A stretch of DNA of 64,000 bases. Origin: Mercurialis annua (Eukaryota > Streptophyta > Magnoliopsida > Malpighiales > Euphorbiaceae). The notes beneath the pieces are model-generated. The model worked only from the letters and a program-made list of their open reading frames with translations, had not been told where the DNA came from and made no database searches. Below are positions 12,390 through 24,353 of the stretch, piece by piece. Location of the stretch: positions 44,445,665 to 44,509,664 of the forward strand of contig NC_065570.1 in assembly GCF_937616625.2 (NCBI RefSeq), given 5' to 3'. Within the stretch, counting starts at the first letter, position 1. The number at the start of each line of letters is the position of its first letter. Position numbers and translations under genes: made by a program.

Positions 12390-12520
12390 AACCAACCACA
12401 ACCGACAACCGGTCAAATTCCGGCCCGGCCGACCGGTCAACGCCCGGTCAACGGCGGTCAACGTCCGGTCAACGGCGGTCAGCGGCGGTCAACTCCCGGT
12501 CAACAGCGGTCAACTGTAGT
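12390..12520 (-). repeat. GGTCAAC/CGGTCAACG array, left arm
   Basis: A GC-rich island in AT-rich surroundings made of about ten tandem 9-15 bp units containing CGGTCAACG. The reverse-complement array lies at 14770-14910. Each unit carries the TTGACC/GGTCAA core. Confidence 0.7.
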
Positions 12521-12556
12521 GGTGAGATTTTAAAAGAATTAATAAAATATAATTTT

Positions 12557-12628
12557 GCTCTTAGTGGGATTCGAACCCATGACCTCTCACTCTTTGTCCA
12601 TGTGCCTAACCACCAAGGCAAGACATGC
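12557..12628 (-). other. tRNA-like sequence (left arm)
   Basis: The - strand reads like a tRNA gene: a CCTTGGTGGT D-arm-like start and a perfect B box GGTTCGAATCC (complement of 12567-12577) followed by CC. Length from the D-arm-like part to the end is about tRNA size. I do not see a fully pairing acceptor stem or a convincing anticodon arm, so I do not call a functional tRNA. It is homologous to 14598-14667 in reverse orientation. Confidence 0.5.
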
Positions 12629-12639
12629 TTATTGTCTTT

Positions 12640-12985
12640 ATTTACTCTTTAATATTAATACATGTACTCTTTAATAATGTATAAAAAAACATATAAACTA
12701 AATATAACCTACTAAAATGGTTGATTATAAATGATATATATTACAAAACACTAATAAGATATTACTCTTGTCAAAATTTAAATTAAATTACTCTAATTAA
12801 ATTAATAGTAGTGTAACTTAAATATTAACTTAAAGTAAACTAAGTTAAATAGATTTTATATATTAATGTATTACAAACACAATTAACTTAATATCAACTC
12901 GACAAAAACTCAAAATAGATTATATAAGTTAATTGAGTTGATATTAAGTTAATTTTTAAAATTATAATAATTTATTAAAAAATTT
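12640..12985. other. AT-rich spacer before the minisatellite
   Basis: No gene is seen. Words related to the neighbouring minisatellite (TTGAGTTGATATTAAGTTAA) appear near the right end. Confidence 0.4.
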
Positions 12986-12989
12986 ATCT

Positions 12990-14250
12990 TGCATTGACAT
13001 GTAATTTACAATGAGTTGACATTGAGTTTACATTAGGTTGACATTGAGTCAGCGTTGAGTTACTAAGTTTATATTGAATTGATATTAATTTACATTTCAA
13101 AATTAAAATAATTTTCTAAAAGATTACTTCAGATTGACAATAGGTTTACATTGAGTTAATATTATAATTATATTGAGTTGACATTAGGATTATATTGAAT
13201 TGACGTTAGGTTTATATTGAGTCGTCATTAAGTAGACATTGAGTCGACCTTCAGTTGATATTAAGTTAATTTTTAAAAATATAATATTTTACTAAAAAAA
13301 ATTATTTTGGATTGACATGTAGTTTATATCAAATTTACATTGAGTTGACATTGAGTGAACATTGGGTTTACATTGAGTTGACATTTAGTGAACATTAGGT
13401 TCACATTGAGTTGACATTGATTCAACGTTGAGTTATTAAGTTTATATTGAGTTGACATTGAGTGAACATTAGGTTCACATTGAGTTGACATTGAGTGAAC
13501 ATTAGGTTCACATTGAGTTGACATTGATTCAACGTTGAGTTATTTAGTATACATTAAGTTGATATTATAATTATATTGAATTGACATTAGGATTATATTG
13601 ATTTGATGTTAGGTTTACATTGAGTCGTCATTAAGTAGACATTGAGTCGACCTTCAGTTGATATTAAGTTAATTTTTAAAATTATAATATTTTACTAAAA
13701 AAAGTACTTTGAATTGACACGTAGTTTATATCAAGTCTACATTGAGTTGACATTGAGTAGACATTAGGTTCACATTCAGTCAACATTGATTTATTAAGTT
13801 TACATTGAGTTAATATTAGTTTACATTTTAAAATTAAAACAATTTACTAAAAAATTACTTCATATTGATATTAAATTTACATTGAGTTGACATTAGGTTT
13901 ATATGGAGTTGACATTAGGTTTATATTGAGTTGACATTAGGTTTACATTAAGTTGACATTAGGTTTACATTGCGTTGACATTGAGTCGACGTTAAGTTAA
14001 TGTTAAATTTACATTGCGCTGATATTAAGTTGACATTAAATTTATATTGAGTTCAAATTAAGTTTATATTGAGTTCACATTAAGTTGATATTGAGTTGAT
14101 ATTCAGTTCACAAATTTACTTTTTGTTCATTTTAATAAAACCTTAGATAGTTTAATTCAAATTACTATTAATTTATCTCATTTCATTAATTATTTTTAGT
14201 AGTATAAATAATGAAGTTGACATTGAGTTGATATTGAGTTTACGCACACC
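12990..14250. repeat. Minisatellite of ~18-20 bp GAGTTGACATT units
   Basis: About 1.2 kb of tandem, diverged units built on ATTGAGTTGACATTGAGT and ATTAGGTTTACATT. Some higher-order copies are nearly identical; for example, blocks at about 13325-13430 and 13450-13545 repeat. Open frames on the - strand that read MSTQCEPNVHS-like repeats are only translations of this array. Every unit contains TTGAC. Confidence 0.85.
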
Positions 14251-14597
14251 ACGACGGGTACCACTACCACGTATCCGACCATGACCACTTCGGTCCGACC
14301 ACCGAACCACCATATTTATTATTTTTAACAAACAAAATATATTTTTCAATTTTAACAAGTGAAAAATCTTACTAGTTTTACTCATGTATGAATAAAAAGT
14401 GAAATATAAATATTTTTATTTTTTAATAAATAAATTAAATTAGACTAATTTAATATTATATTTATAGTAAATTTAATTTAATTAGATATTTATATTTTAT
14501 TTAATTTGTATTGTAGAACTAATTTCATTTTAATAAATTAATTTAAATTTATAATCAGTTATATATATATCATATAGAGCAAACATTGACAACAATA

Positions 14598-14667
14598 AGG
14601 CCTTGCCTTGATGGCAAAGCACAAAGTCTTTCATTCAAGAGGGCAAGGGTTCAAATCCCCTTATTCA
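14598..14667 (+). other. tRNA-like sequence (right arm)
   Basis: Reads GGCCTTGCCTTGATGGC at the D-arm position and carries the B box GGTTCAAATCC at 14648-14658, followed by CCC. It is the inverted homologue of 12557-12628; both share the ACAATAAG lead-in and the ACAAAAT tail. Arms with tRNA-like ends flanking the minisatellite are unusual. Likely a decayed tRNA-derived sequence rather than a working gene. Confidence 0.5.
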
Positions 14668-14769
14668 CAAAATGGTGTTTTATTTAATTTTTAATTATCT
14701 AACCAACATTGGTTCAACCATTAAAAATGGTTAGACCACAAACCATTGTTGGTCCGACCAGCAATGGTC

Positions 14770-14910
14770 CGACCTGATGTCAACCGGCCGTTGACTTCTG
14801 TTGACCGGCCCGTTGACTCCCGTTGACCGGCCGTTGACCGGCGTTGACCGACCGTTGACTTCCGTTGACCGGCGTTGACCGGTCGTTGACTTCCGTTGAC
14901 CGGAAATGGT
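14770..14910 (+). repeat. CGTTGACCGG array, right arm
   Basis: About twelve tandem units of 9-15 bp around CCGTTGACCGG and TCCGTTGACC. This is the reverse complement of the array at 12390-12520, at the mirrored position relative to the tRNA-like arms. Confidence 0.7.
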
Positions 14911-15159
14911 CCAGTCAATAATATTCCGACCAATGGTTTGATTTATAAAAAAGGGGAAATTATTAAGTGTAACAAAAACACAATAGGTAAAATACACCAT
15001 AAGGATAAAATAGGAAGAGTAATTATAAAAAGGTAGGCATGGAAAGTTTTTTTAAAATTTGAGAGATTTTTGCAAAAAATGAAATCATGGGTCACTAACA
15101 TAAACTTTTCAATTTTTGAGGGATTCTATGACATTTTCTCAAGTTTATACTGCCTTTAA

Positions 15160-15356
15160 AGCAGCCCGCAATTACCCTTTGCGGGCTGCTTTATTTAACT
15201 GATCCAGCCGATTAATTTTTAATCAGCTGGATTAGTCCAGCCCGCAATGGCTCATTACGGGCTGGTGGGTCTTCAGGCATAAAAATATAATTTTTGTGAC
15301 TTGAGGTACAAAAATAGAATTTTTTTTGGAGAGAGGAACACAAATGTCAAAAACCC
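15160..15356 (-). repeat. Right terminal inverted repeat of the 8 kb Mutator-like element
   Basis: Reverse-complement partner of 7369-7573, ending TCAAAAACCC right before the duplicated target CTAGAAAAG. The two arms are diverged by substitutions and small indels, so the element is not very recent. Confidence 0.75.
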
Positions 15357-15546
15357 CTAGAAAAGCCATACCAAGTTGGTTCCCTTCTTCTTTAATAGAC
15401 AAATTCATACCTTTTGATGCTTTAGACCAACAATCTACAATTCAAAAACTCACCCTAATTTCATCCGAAATCACCCATGTCTTCTGGGTTGCTCGTCAGC
15501 TTCGCGACAGCGAAGAAATTAACATTGTCTTAAACTCGACCATGCT
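15357..15546 (+). pseudogene. PRISE-like gene, copy 2, fragment 2
   Basis: Continues the enzyme directly after the Mutator-like insertion: AIPSWFPSSLIDKFIPFDAL, then ITHVFWVARQLRDSEE and NIVLNSTM. This matches the family's segment between the cofactor-binding Rossmann core and the catalytic Lys. The frame ends at ATGCT (15542-15546), which is the target duplication of LTR element A. The next host base is at 38886. Joining fragments 1, 2 and 3 needs no frame adjustment once the duplicated target bases are discounted, showing that the gene was intact when first hit. Confidence 0.85.
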
Positions 15547-15743
15547 TGATAGCTTGTCAAGTTACCGGAGGAGATCTTGGGCTTCAGGAGTCTTCAAAAC
15601 TTACCTGAAAACATAAAAGAACGGTAAAAAAAAGTCAGAGGTGGGTCTCAAACGTTCACTCTGACACTCAAATCAGTCTTTGTGTAGGAGAAAGAATAGA
15701 AAAGAGAAAAGGAAAAAAGTGTCAAAAGAGTATTATCCTAAAC

Positions 15744-16650
15744 TGTCACGATCCATTTTCATGAATCGTGACCGGCGCTAGGGTATGGGTATGGTTGTAC
15801 CAAAACCCGTAGCAAGCCTTGCGGATAACAGTTAAATATCACAAACAGCTATGTATCTGCAGAAAACCACATGCTCGGGGGCAGCCGAGACTTCAGCCTA
15901 GTCTAGCAGTACATATAAACAACATATAATTTAAGTATACTTATCTCAAGAAAAACCTCCAACAGTATGGCAATATATAAAATAACATAAACACTGTAAT
16001 CATGCCAAGGCAAATAAAGTAATAGTTGGACCATTCCAACAACCAATAGTCTAAAACGATAAGTATACGACTAAGACATAAATAAACTAATACTACTACT
16101 GCGGTCTAAGATTTTAAAACAGTTCGACTCTTTTATTCTGAAATAAAATAATGAACCTCCGAGAATGAAGAAACGGAGATCGACTAATGCTCAAATCATA
16201 AACCTGGAAAATTTGGGAAAACAACGGGGTCAGATTTACTGAGTAGAGTTTATATAATCATTTACATTTATTAAGTTGAAAACCTTAAAAACGTTTAATA
16301 AAACATTAGTTCATTGTGGATTATCAATGAAACCCTAAACCACAATTCTAAATCCATTGTCGTGTCGGTGAGACGTATCTCAAAAACCGATCCCCGACTA
16401 TCACTTAATAAATAGTGAGCCCAGGAGACGTATCTTCCACCGGTGCCCTCACTAAGGTGAGATGTATCTCGAACCTACCTCAATGCCATAATCATTACCG
16501 GTGCGCACGCAGTCCCGATGATGCCCATCGAGTAGCATGTTCCAAATTAAATCCACAATGCCGAAAAACAGTTCAAAAGCTGTTTATACATATACATATA
16601 CAAAATATAATATTTGCTTAATAAAGAGGTAAATAGAGATATAAACTCAC
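15744..16650 (-). repeat. Inverted U5-side LTR segment at the left end of element B
   Basis: Reverse complement of about 23450-24353 in the 3' LTR. Next to it, 16650-17149 repeats the last 500 bp in forward orientation, so 15744-17149 is a palindrome with ~500 bp arms and a ~400 bp loop. The switch point lies at ACTCACTCAG (about 16645-16654), where the two parent sequences share only ACT. Confidence 0.85.
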
Positions 16651-17149
16651 TCAGTAAATCTGACCCCGTTGTTTTCCCAAATTTTCCAGGTTTATGATTT
16701 GAGCATTAGTCGATCTCCGTTTCTTCATTCTCGGAGGTTCATTATTTTATTTCAGAATAAAAGAGTCGAACTGTTTTAAAATCTTAGACCGCAGTAGTAG
16801 TATTAGTTTATTTATGTCTTAGTCGTATACTTATCGTTTTAGACTATTGGTTGTTGGAATGGTCCAACTATTACTTTATTTGCCTTGGCATGATTACAGT
16901 GTTTATGTTATTTTATATATTGCCATACTGTTTGAGGTTTTTCTTGAGATAAGTATACTTAAATTATATGTTGTTTATATGTACTGCTAGACTAGGCTGA
17001 AGTCTCGGTTGCCCCCGAGCATGTGGTTTTCTGCAGGTACATAGCTGTTTGTGATATTTAACTGTTATCCGCAAGGCTTGCTACGGGTTTTGGTACAACC
17101 ATACCCATACCCTAGCGCCGGTCACGATTCATGAAAATGGGTCGTGACA

Positions 17150-20100
17150 AACTTGGTATCAGAGCTTTGGTTTCAAACCAAGGCCTTTTAAATGTTAAGT
17201 GTTTAATTTTTTGGCATGTTAAGTGGTTAATTTGCCCTAGGAACTACTGCGGAATTAGGATTCGAGTCTTGTCTTTGAAACATCATCTTTTGATTTTTAA
17301 AACCTTCTGCCTACACCGATAGGATTGCGTCAAGTCAGTCATTAATTATGCTTTGATTTGATGCTTTTATTTTATTATATTATGTTATTTCACTTGGGTG
17401 ATTTATTTGCTTTTGATTTCTCGGGAAATCTTATGTTGGTAATTTTCTTTATGTCATACTTGGGTATGATGTTAATTGCCTTATCTTGACGATGTTGCTT
17501 TTCACTTGGGTGATATATTTTGGTTGTTATACATTAAAGATGTTGTTGGCATTAAATTGTTTGAGAGTACTTCTGGTTTTGGCTGAGAATCTTGAATTTT
17601 AGTAAAAAAAATGATATTTGTCAGGATTTGACATTGTTTTGGGTTTAATTGATTTTTGACAAAAAAAAAATTCATGTTTGTGAATTACGTTGTTGGCCAC
17701 GTATTGGTTTTAAATTATATTAGGAAGATTGTTTTTTCCCAACTTGTGTTTTGACGCAAAAAGTCAAAAGGGTAGTCTGGACACGACACTCTAAAATATT
17801 ATTTTCACTATCTTTCCAGAGAAAATAAAATCCGTATATTTCAAATTTTACATTTGACTAAATAATGAAAAGGGGTGGTTCTTTTGTAATAAAATGAATT
17901 TCTCATATTTTAAAAATTAAAATGTTACGTCTAAACTTGGTGTTTTCAAAATGATTGTTTTGAAATAAAATTATTTTGAAAGGTGATACTGTTTTGAAGA
18001 ATTAATATTACTTTTGTAATTTTACCAAGTTGTAGTTTACATTTTGATGTCGTTGGTTTCATACTCGATTTGCTAGTTATGACCGAAGTATGTATTTTCT
18101 AAAAGTTTGTTAAAGATTAATTGTTTCCTCACTTGGGTGATGAGTCCTATGTTGCTATTTGGGCGACGTCGAGCTTCCTATAAAAAAATTGAGATTTTGT
18201 TTTAAAGTGAATTTTCCGGATTTACAAATATTTAAAATACGTTTTATAAACGGTTGTTTTTGGTGTGACTTGGGTCACCAAAATTTAGGAGTTGAGCTTG
18301 GAAGTTGTAATGACTCGGCTAACTCGATGGTTTTACGAATTAAGATAGTTGGGTACTTTTAAAACAATTAACTTGTAAAGGAGGTTTTTCCGAAAAATGA
18401 ATTTTTTTTTAAAAAAAAAGAACCATGAGGCTCAGACTTGAACTTGAAAAGTTTTATGATTGACTTTTAATTTCAAAAATAAATTTTGAAGTGTACTCCT
18501 ATAAAATGATATAATTACAAGTTGATTTTGATAAGAAAATTCAAGCTTGTTGTAGCATGTCTTGATTTTGGTCTTTTAAGTAGGTTGGGCTGATTTTGCT
18601 GAATGTCATGTTTGTTGAACTATTTTGATTGTTTTTATTGTGTCTCTTCGTTTGGAGTAACACGTGAGATGAATTAATTCACGTGGTCATTGATGTCTTA
18701 CCTTGTTGTATGGTCTTAATTTGTGAGTAAGATCTTTGTTTAACCCCAGTTGCCTTTGTCTTCATTTTTAGTTTCGATGGATTTGGTGTTTTATTTATGA
18801 GTTTAAATCCTTGGGTTTCGATATCGAGGAAGTGTAGGAATTTTTTTTCTTAGAACGGTTGGTGGTTTCTGTTTATACTGGAAAAGGATATTGGAAATCC
18901 TGACCCGAGATGATAAATCAGTGTATTTAATACGCTGGTGTTTTCATTAAGTTGATTCGGTGTGATGTGGGAACTGGTGGTAAGTTTTGTGGAAATGTAT
19001 GTGATCTGTTGTTCTTTCTGAATTAAGTTTCAGTTTATTTGGAGTTTTATTGGATATTACTTTATGCTTATGAGCTTTAATGGAGATATTGTTTTGATTT
19101 ATTTTGGTGGTATCGTATGATTTGGTAGATTGTAAGTATGAAATTGAAGGAATATATTAAGGTTGCGTGCGAGAATTTAGTTGTGCTAAGTGCAGTATAT
19201 AATTATATGTAGATTAGAAAGTTTTCGTGGAAATTTCCGATATTGACTTTAATTTCTATGGATTGAAGGATTTTGTTATGCTCAATTTATGTAATTACAC
19301 AGTGATTTTAAAATAAAATTTGTTATATTAATTCAATTTTTATTCAAACGTTTTGGTTTATTGATATAAAGGTATTTTTGTAAATAAAGAGATTTGCATT
19401 GCTAAATTTTACGTCCTGAAGGGAAGAAAGGATTTTATCAAATTTGATTCAAATGGAATAATTAATTTTTCGGTTGATCGAGTTTTTCAAATCGTGTTTT
19501 TGTTTGAGAGTAAGATTTAAAAGCGACGTACAATTTTGGATGTTTTACAACATCAATGTGTATTTTGAATACGGAGAATTTTTCCACGGCTGATTATTTA
19601 CGAGAAAAGGATAAATGATTTAGCAAGTTTGATTTACAGATAACATAATTTTTATCAGTTGAACTGTTTCACAAATTTGCAACTTATTTAAAAGTAAAGG
19701 AAATCTGCGGATTTACAATGCAAATATTTTGAATTTTCAGAGATTTACTAAACTGATGGTTTTCCAACTGCAAAGGTATTCGATTTTTGAATATATATAA
19801 AGGAGGTCTAAGATGTAAAGTCTTTTAAAAGAGAGGTGGAAAATTTTGAATATAAAATTTTCTACGTATTTGAAAATTTTATACTTTCATAGGTTGATTT
19901 TGAGCATAATTAACAATCTGGTGGGGTAAATTGGTCGTAGTGATTTCTTGTTGTATACGAGGTTATAGTCAATCGATGGAATAATTTTGAGAATTTAGAT
20001 TTGATTTGGGTATATGAACTAGTTGATTTGAAAAACTCTGAGGATTGTATTTGGTGAGTTTCGACAACAAGGTCGGTTGGTCGACACTATAGATTGAGGG

Positions 20101-21123
20101 TTTAATTGTTGAGAGTCTTGATAACGTTTTGTTCGATATTAATTTATTTTATTTTATTTTATTTTTGTCTGGAATAAAGTTAAGTTTGTGAGGCATAGTT
20201 AAGATGTAAGTTGATGATTAGATACTTAGATTATTACGACCTATTTTATTTTTGAATGATTGGAGGAATAAATAGGATTGAGATTTTGTTGCTAATCTGG
20301 AATTCTGCTATCATGAGTTAAGTTTACGTATTCTTTTGAATGACGGTAAGAGTTTTGTGTTTATGATTCAGGAAGTTAATGGTATTATCGAAATTGGTAT
20401 TAATCGTTGGACCAAATGATTCATATAGTGGTTGTTTTTGGCCAAAATATTATTTAGTTGTTGTGGGGTATTGTTATCGATTGCTTTGGGTGCTGAACTC
20501 GTTATAAGTGGATAAGTGAGTAGGTGTTGTAGAACACAAGATTTTATCAGCTTGTGTTTTCAATACCCTGTATGAAATGATAGAGTCTGGAATTGTAAGG
20601 ACTATAGTTGAGCTTAGGGCTTGTTCTTGCACTTTGATAATGTGGAGTTAACAATCATATAGATTTAAGTTAGTTTTGGAAGCCAACTTGTTAAAGAGTA
20701 TTTGTGGCTCTCAATTGGATAATTGTTGATTATTCATATTATGTTGATCGAGTGATCATTAGGGCACTCAGTTGTTAGAATCAGAATTTTGCGCATAAGT
20801 GTGATGTGACCGTATAAACTGCGAGTCAGTTTCAGCTTTAAAAATTCGAGGTCGAGTTTTTCATAGGTTGGGGAGGATGTAATACCTCATATGTTTTCAG
20901 CGTGTTTCGTTTTGTGTTGACCTTCCCGAGTAGAAATTTTGTTTGGAGTTATCATTGCGAGAGATTCGAGGTTTCGTTCTAGATTATTTTAAGTTTTCAG
21001 TCAAGCTTTAGTGGGAGAGTTTTTTTTTTCCTTTGTTGATGTCACCTAGATATGGTGTTATCGTTTATGTCAAGTGAAAGTTAGTGTTATTACTTTATGT
21101 GACGATTTAAGATTGTTTAGTGT
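17150..21123 (+). other. Decayed internal region of element B
   Basis: Begins with the initiator tRNA-Met primer site TGGTATCAGAGC (17154-17165). No frame longer than ~70 codons and no recognisable gag, protease or reverse transcriptase motif. The phrase ACTTGGGTGA/ACTTGGGTCA recurs (about 17393, 17506, 18131, 18269). Either a LARD-type filler or a heavily mutated pol. Confidence 0.6.
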
Positions 21124-21333
21124 ATGAGTTGTGGTATTGAGTTATCATATGAGGAACAGCCAATTGAGGTTGGTGATACGCAAGTGCGTAAGTTGCGGAA
21201 CAAGGAGATTCCGATGGTTAAGGTTCTGTGGCGTAATCATTCCGTTGAGGAGTGCACTTGGGAGATCGAGTCTGATATGAGAAATCACTATCCTTTTCTT
21301 TTTCCTGAAGATACGATAGATTGTTTTATGTGA
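21124..21333 (+). pseudogene. C-terminal chromodomain-region remnant of Ty3/gypsy polyprotein
   Basis: 69 codons ending in TGA. LRNKEIPMVKVLWRNHSVEE followed by CTWEIESDMRNHYPFLF is the typical end of a plant chromovirus integrase, where a chromodomain-like fold guides insertion into heterochromatin. Upstream integrase sequence is missing or mutated beyond recognition. Its position directly before the polypurine tract and 3' LTR is exactly where it should be. This identifies B as a chromovirus-derived element, probably of the Tekay/Del type, since ATTCGAGGACGAATTTT precedes the tract. Confidence 0.8.
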
Positions 21334-21423
21334 TTTTTATTCGTATGTGTGTTATTTGTTTACTTAGGCTATCTTTGCTATCGTGTTAAATTCGAGGACG
21401 AATTTTTAATTAGTTGGGGAGAA

Positions 21424-24353
21424 TGTAATATCCGTAAAAATTTAGGCTTTGTCCGTCGATCTTTCTGTGATTTTTTTTTATTATTTTTTTTATTTTAAAT
21501 TAATTTTCATTCGGATAGAATTTTTTTAATGTTCTCATATAAAGGATATTTATTAAAATGTAATAACATTACAGATTGATGGTACAATATAATTATATTA
21601 TATAATTAATTAAGTCCATGAAAGCCATAAAGCCCATGCAACCATGCATGTATTCTCCAAGCCCATTCAAACCTACTCCTTTCTATTTCAAATAGAAACA
21701 GCAGCATATTGCTGCGTTTTGCTTCTTTATTTTCTCCTAAATTATGTTTTCTAAACCCTAGATCATTCCCTCATAAACTACAAAGCCTAGCCGTCACACA
21801 CCCAAGAACACTCTTAAATATTCAGCCTTCATTCCTCTTGTTTGCTTTTGTATTTGGTAAGTTTATCACGTCAGTTTTGTTATTTCATTCGATATCGTCA
21901 CCACCGTTTCTTAATTCGTTCTCTTTCAATCTAGCGTCGCATTGAGATTGCTTCGTCACTACTTCAGTTCTCATCGTCCTCGATAATCCAATCGCGTTGG
22001 AATCGAATTTGGTACGTAAATCTCTTATGTTTAATCGCCGTTCGGTTCACCGTTTTTGGTTATTATTGGATGTGTTCTATGCCATTAATCTACCGAATTC
22101 TAGACTTTATTTTGGGTATCTTTCTTATTGTGTTTGGGTTATAATTTCATGGTTGTTTCATTTCAGATCCGCTATTTTGGTTTAATGATCCTTAGCTTCC
22201 ATATTATTTGCTCTGTTCAATGTTCTTATTTACTGCCATTATTATTACTGTTTGTTTCGCTTTTAATTAGTTTATTTGGTTATGAAGAACCTGCCAATGA
22301 TCTACGTTTAATTGTTATTTTGATTCATATGAAATTTGTTACTGTTTCGTTGGATTTTTCATGTTATGGGGTTTTGGATTGATGTTGGCGGCAATATAAT
22401 TGTTTGAAATGTGAGATGGCTTCATGTCCCACTATCTCTAATTGTAATGACTTTGATTATTGGTTTGATTATTAAGGCAGTAACCATTCTTTTAAAATGT
22501 GTGTTTGGCCACTTGATTTCTTCAATTATCATGTTCATGTTTGGCTTAATTAAAGTTTCTATTGCTTTGAATAAAACTTGCAGTAGTAAATAGTCTATTA
22601 AAATTGTTTTGGGCTAATTGGATTCTTAGTGTATTGGTTGTCTTTTTCTTAATTTATTAAATGGTTATTAATTTGATTAATACCGATTTAAAACAAACTC
22701 TCAATTATTGTTTTGATTTTTAAATTGATAATGTTCTCATAATTTTTAAAATGAAAATAAAGTTAGTTGTGATTATACTTTATATTGTTTTTGATAATTT
22801 TAATCAGAAAACGATATTTATAGTATTTTCTTATAATTATATAATTACTCGGGTAATTATTATTATTTTGATTATTGGCTTGATGTGCCAATTTGGCTAT
22901 ATTTCAATTTAGCTTTTAACTTATTCTTAACTAATTGTAGTTAAATAATTGACGGTAATTATTGGTCATTTTATTTAAGCTATTGAGTTCCGTTTTAATA
23001 TTTAATTATAATTTTATCAATGAGTATTATTTTGGAATTATAAACTATGGTTTATAATTTTGATAAAATATTTGGGTCAGGTTAGACTTGGGTCGCCCGA
23101 CATGTAAGGTAGCTTGGTAGTTATCGGTAACTCGGCTCACCCACTATTTGGAAATTTAATTGATTTGTTATTTAATAATTATTTAAATAATATTTTTTGG
23201 AACAGATGTTAAAGCGGAAATTCAGTAGACTCAAATTATTTTTGGCATTATAGCTGAGTATCGTGTTTACTCTGGATTGCTTTATCTTGACTTGTTGTTG
23301 TACTAGTCCTATGTGCCGTCTAGTACTCTCTAGAGTTAGGGTATGTTTTAATAATGGTTTTATTTGCTTAGACTCGTCTACTGTTCGTGCTTCGGAGACG
23401 AACCAGAATTAATTGCTTGCCAGGTTTTCACGTGGATTAGCAAGTAGTGAGTTTATATCTCTATTTACCTCTTTATTAAGCAAATATTATATTTTGTATA
23501 TGTATATGTATAAACAGCTTTTGAACTGTTTTTCGGCATTGTGGATTTAATTTGGAACGTGCTACTCGATGGGCATCATCGGGACTGCGTGCGCACCGGT
23601 AATGATTATGGCATTGAGGTAGGTTCGAGATACATCTCACCTTAGTGAGGGCACCGGTGGAAGATACGTCTCCTGGGCTCACTATTTATTAAGTGATAGT
23701 CGGGGATCGGTTTTTGAGATACGTCTCACCGACACGACAATGGATTTAGAATTGTGGTTTAGGGTTTCATTGATAATCCACAATGAACTAATGTTTTATT
23801 AAACGTTTTTAAGGTTTTCAACTTAATAAATGTAAATGATTATATAAACTCTACTCAGTAAATCTGACCCCGTTGTTTTCCCAAATTTTCCAGGTTTATG
23901 ATTTGAGCATTAGTCGATCTCCGTTTCTTCATTCTCGGAGGTTCATTATTTTATTTCAGAATAAAAGAGTCGAACTGTTTTAAAATCTTAGACCGCAGTA
24001 GTAGTATTAGTATATTTATGTCTTAGTCGTATACTTATCGTTTTAGACTATTGGTTGTTGGAATGGTCCAACTATTACTTTATTTGCCTTGGCATGATTA
24101 CAGTGTTTATGTTATTTTATATATTGCCATACTGTTGGAGGTTTTTCTTGAGATAAGTATACTTAAATTATATGTTGTTTATATGTACTGCTAGACTAGG
24201 CTGAAGTCTCGGTTGCCCCCGAGCATGTGGTTTTCTGCAGGTACATAGCTGTTTGTGATATTTAACTGTTATCCGCAAGGCTTGCTACGGGTTTTGGTAC
24301 AACCATACCCATACCCTAGCGCCGGTCACGATTCATGAAAATGGGTCGTGACA
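21424..24353 (+). repeat. 3' LTR of element B
   Basis: Starts TGTAATATCC, directly after the polypurine tract, and ends CGTGACA. Length 2.93 kb. Short frames inside it (for example 21709-21945) have no recognisable product. The last 900 bp is the template for the inverted segment at 15744-16650. Confidence 0.8.

Larger units (their letters stand above)
7369..15356. mobile_element. Mutator-like element (non-autonomous), 8.0 kb, inserted in PRISE coding sequence
   Basis: Ends are GGGTTTTTGA... and ...TCAAAAACCC, with inverted arms about 200 bp long at 7369-7573 and 15160-15356. Both arms share GGGCTG/CAGCCCGC-rich palindromes. The flanks carry a 9 bp duplication, CTAGAAGAG (7360-7368) and CTAGAAAAG (15357-15365), with one mismatch, the Mutator hallmark. 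No transposase frame is visible. The interior is mostly repetitive: GTTAAC-rich DNA, foldbacks, GGTCAAC arrays, two tRNA-like arms and a minisatellite. The element looks non-autonomous and has itself been a target for other insertions. Confidence 0.85.
15744..24353 (+). mobile_element. Ty3/gypsy chromodomain-type element B, rearranged 5' end, inserted in left LTR of A
   Basis: Normal parts on + strand: partial 5' LTR (16650-17149), primer site TGGTATCAGAGC for initiator tRNA-Met (17154-17165), internal region, a chromodomain remnant (21124-21333), polypurine tract GTTGGGGAGAA (about 21413-21423) and full 3' LTR (21424-24353, 2.93 kb). Odd part: the element begins with an inverted copy of the LTR's last ~900 bp (15744-16650), so both outer ends are the U5 terminus (TGTCAC...GTGACA). 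Flanking host bases share only AAC (15741-15743, 24354-24356) or AAAC. The internal region is too decayed to encode pol. Confidence 0.8.

Noticed and set aside
12557..12628. Functional tRNA gene
   Set aside because: The B box is perfect, but I could not pair an acceptor stem or define an anticodon loop, so it is recorded as tRNA-like only.
13324..13524. - strand frame with MSTQCEPNVHS-like repeats
   Set aside because: It is a translation of the GAGTTGACATT minisatellite; the unit length allows an open frame by chance and nothing supports a gene.
7369..15356. A giant intron of the PRISE gene
   Set aside because: The borders are not GT...AG; they are 200 bp inverted repeats with a 9 bp target duplication.
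16415..16621. Identical 68-codon frames at 16415-16621 (+) and 23476-23682 (-)
   Set aside because: They are the same LTR sequence in inverted copies of element B; no recognisable protein and no initiation context.
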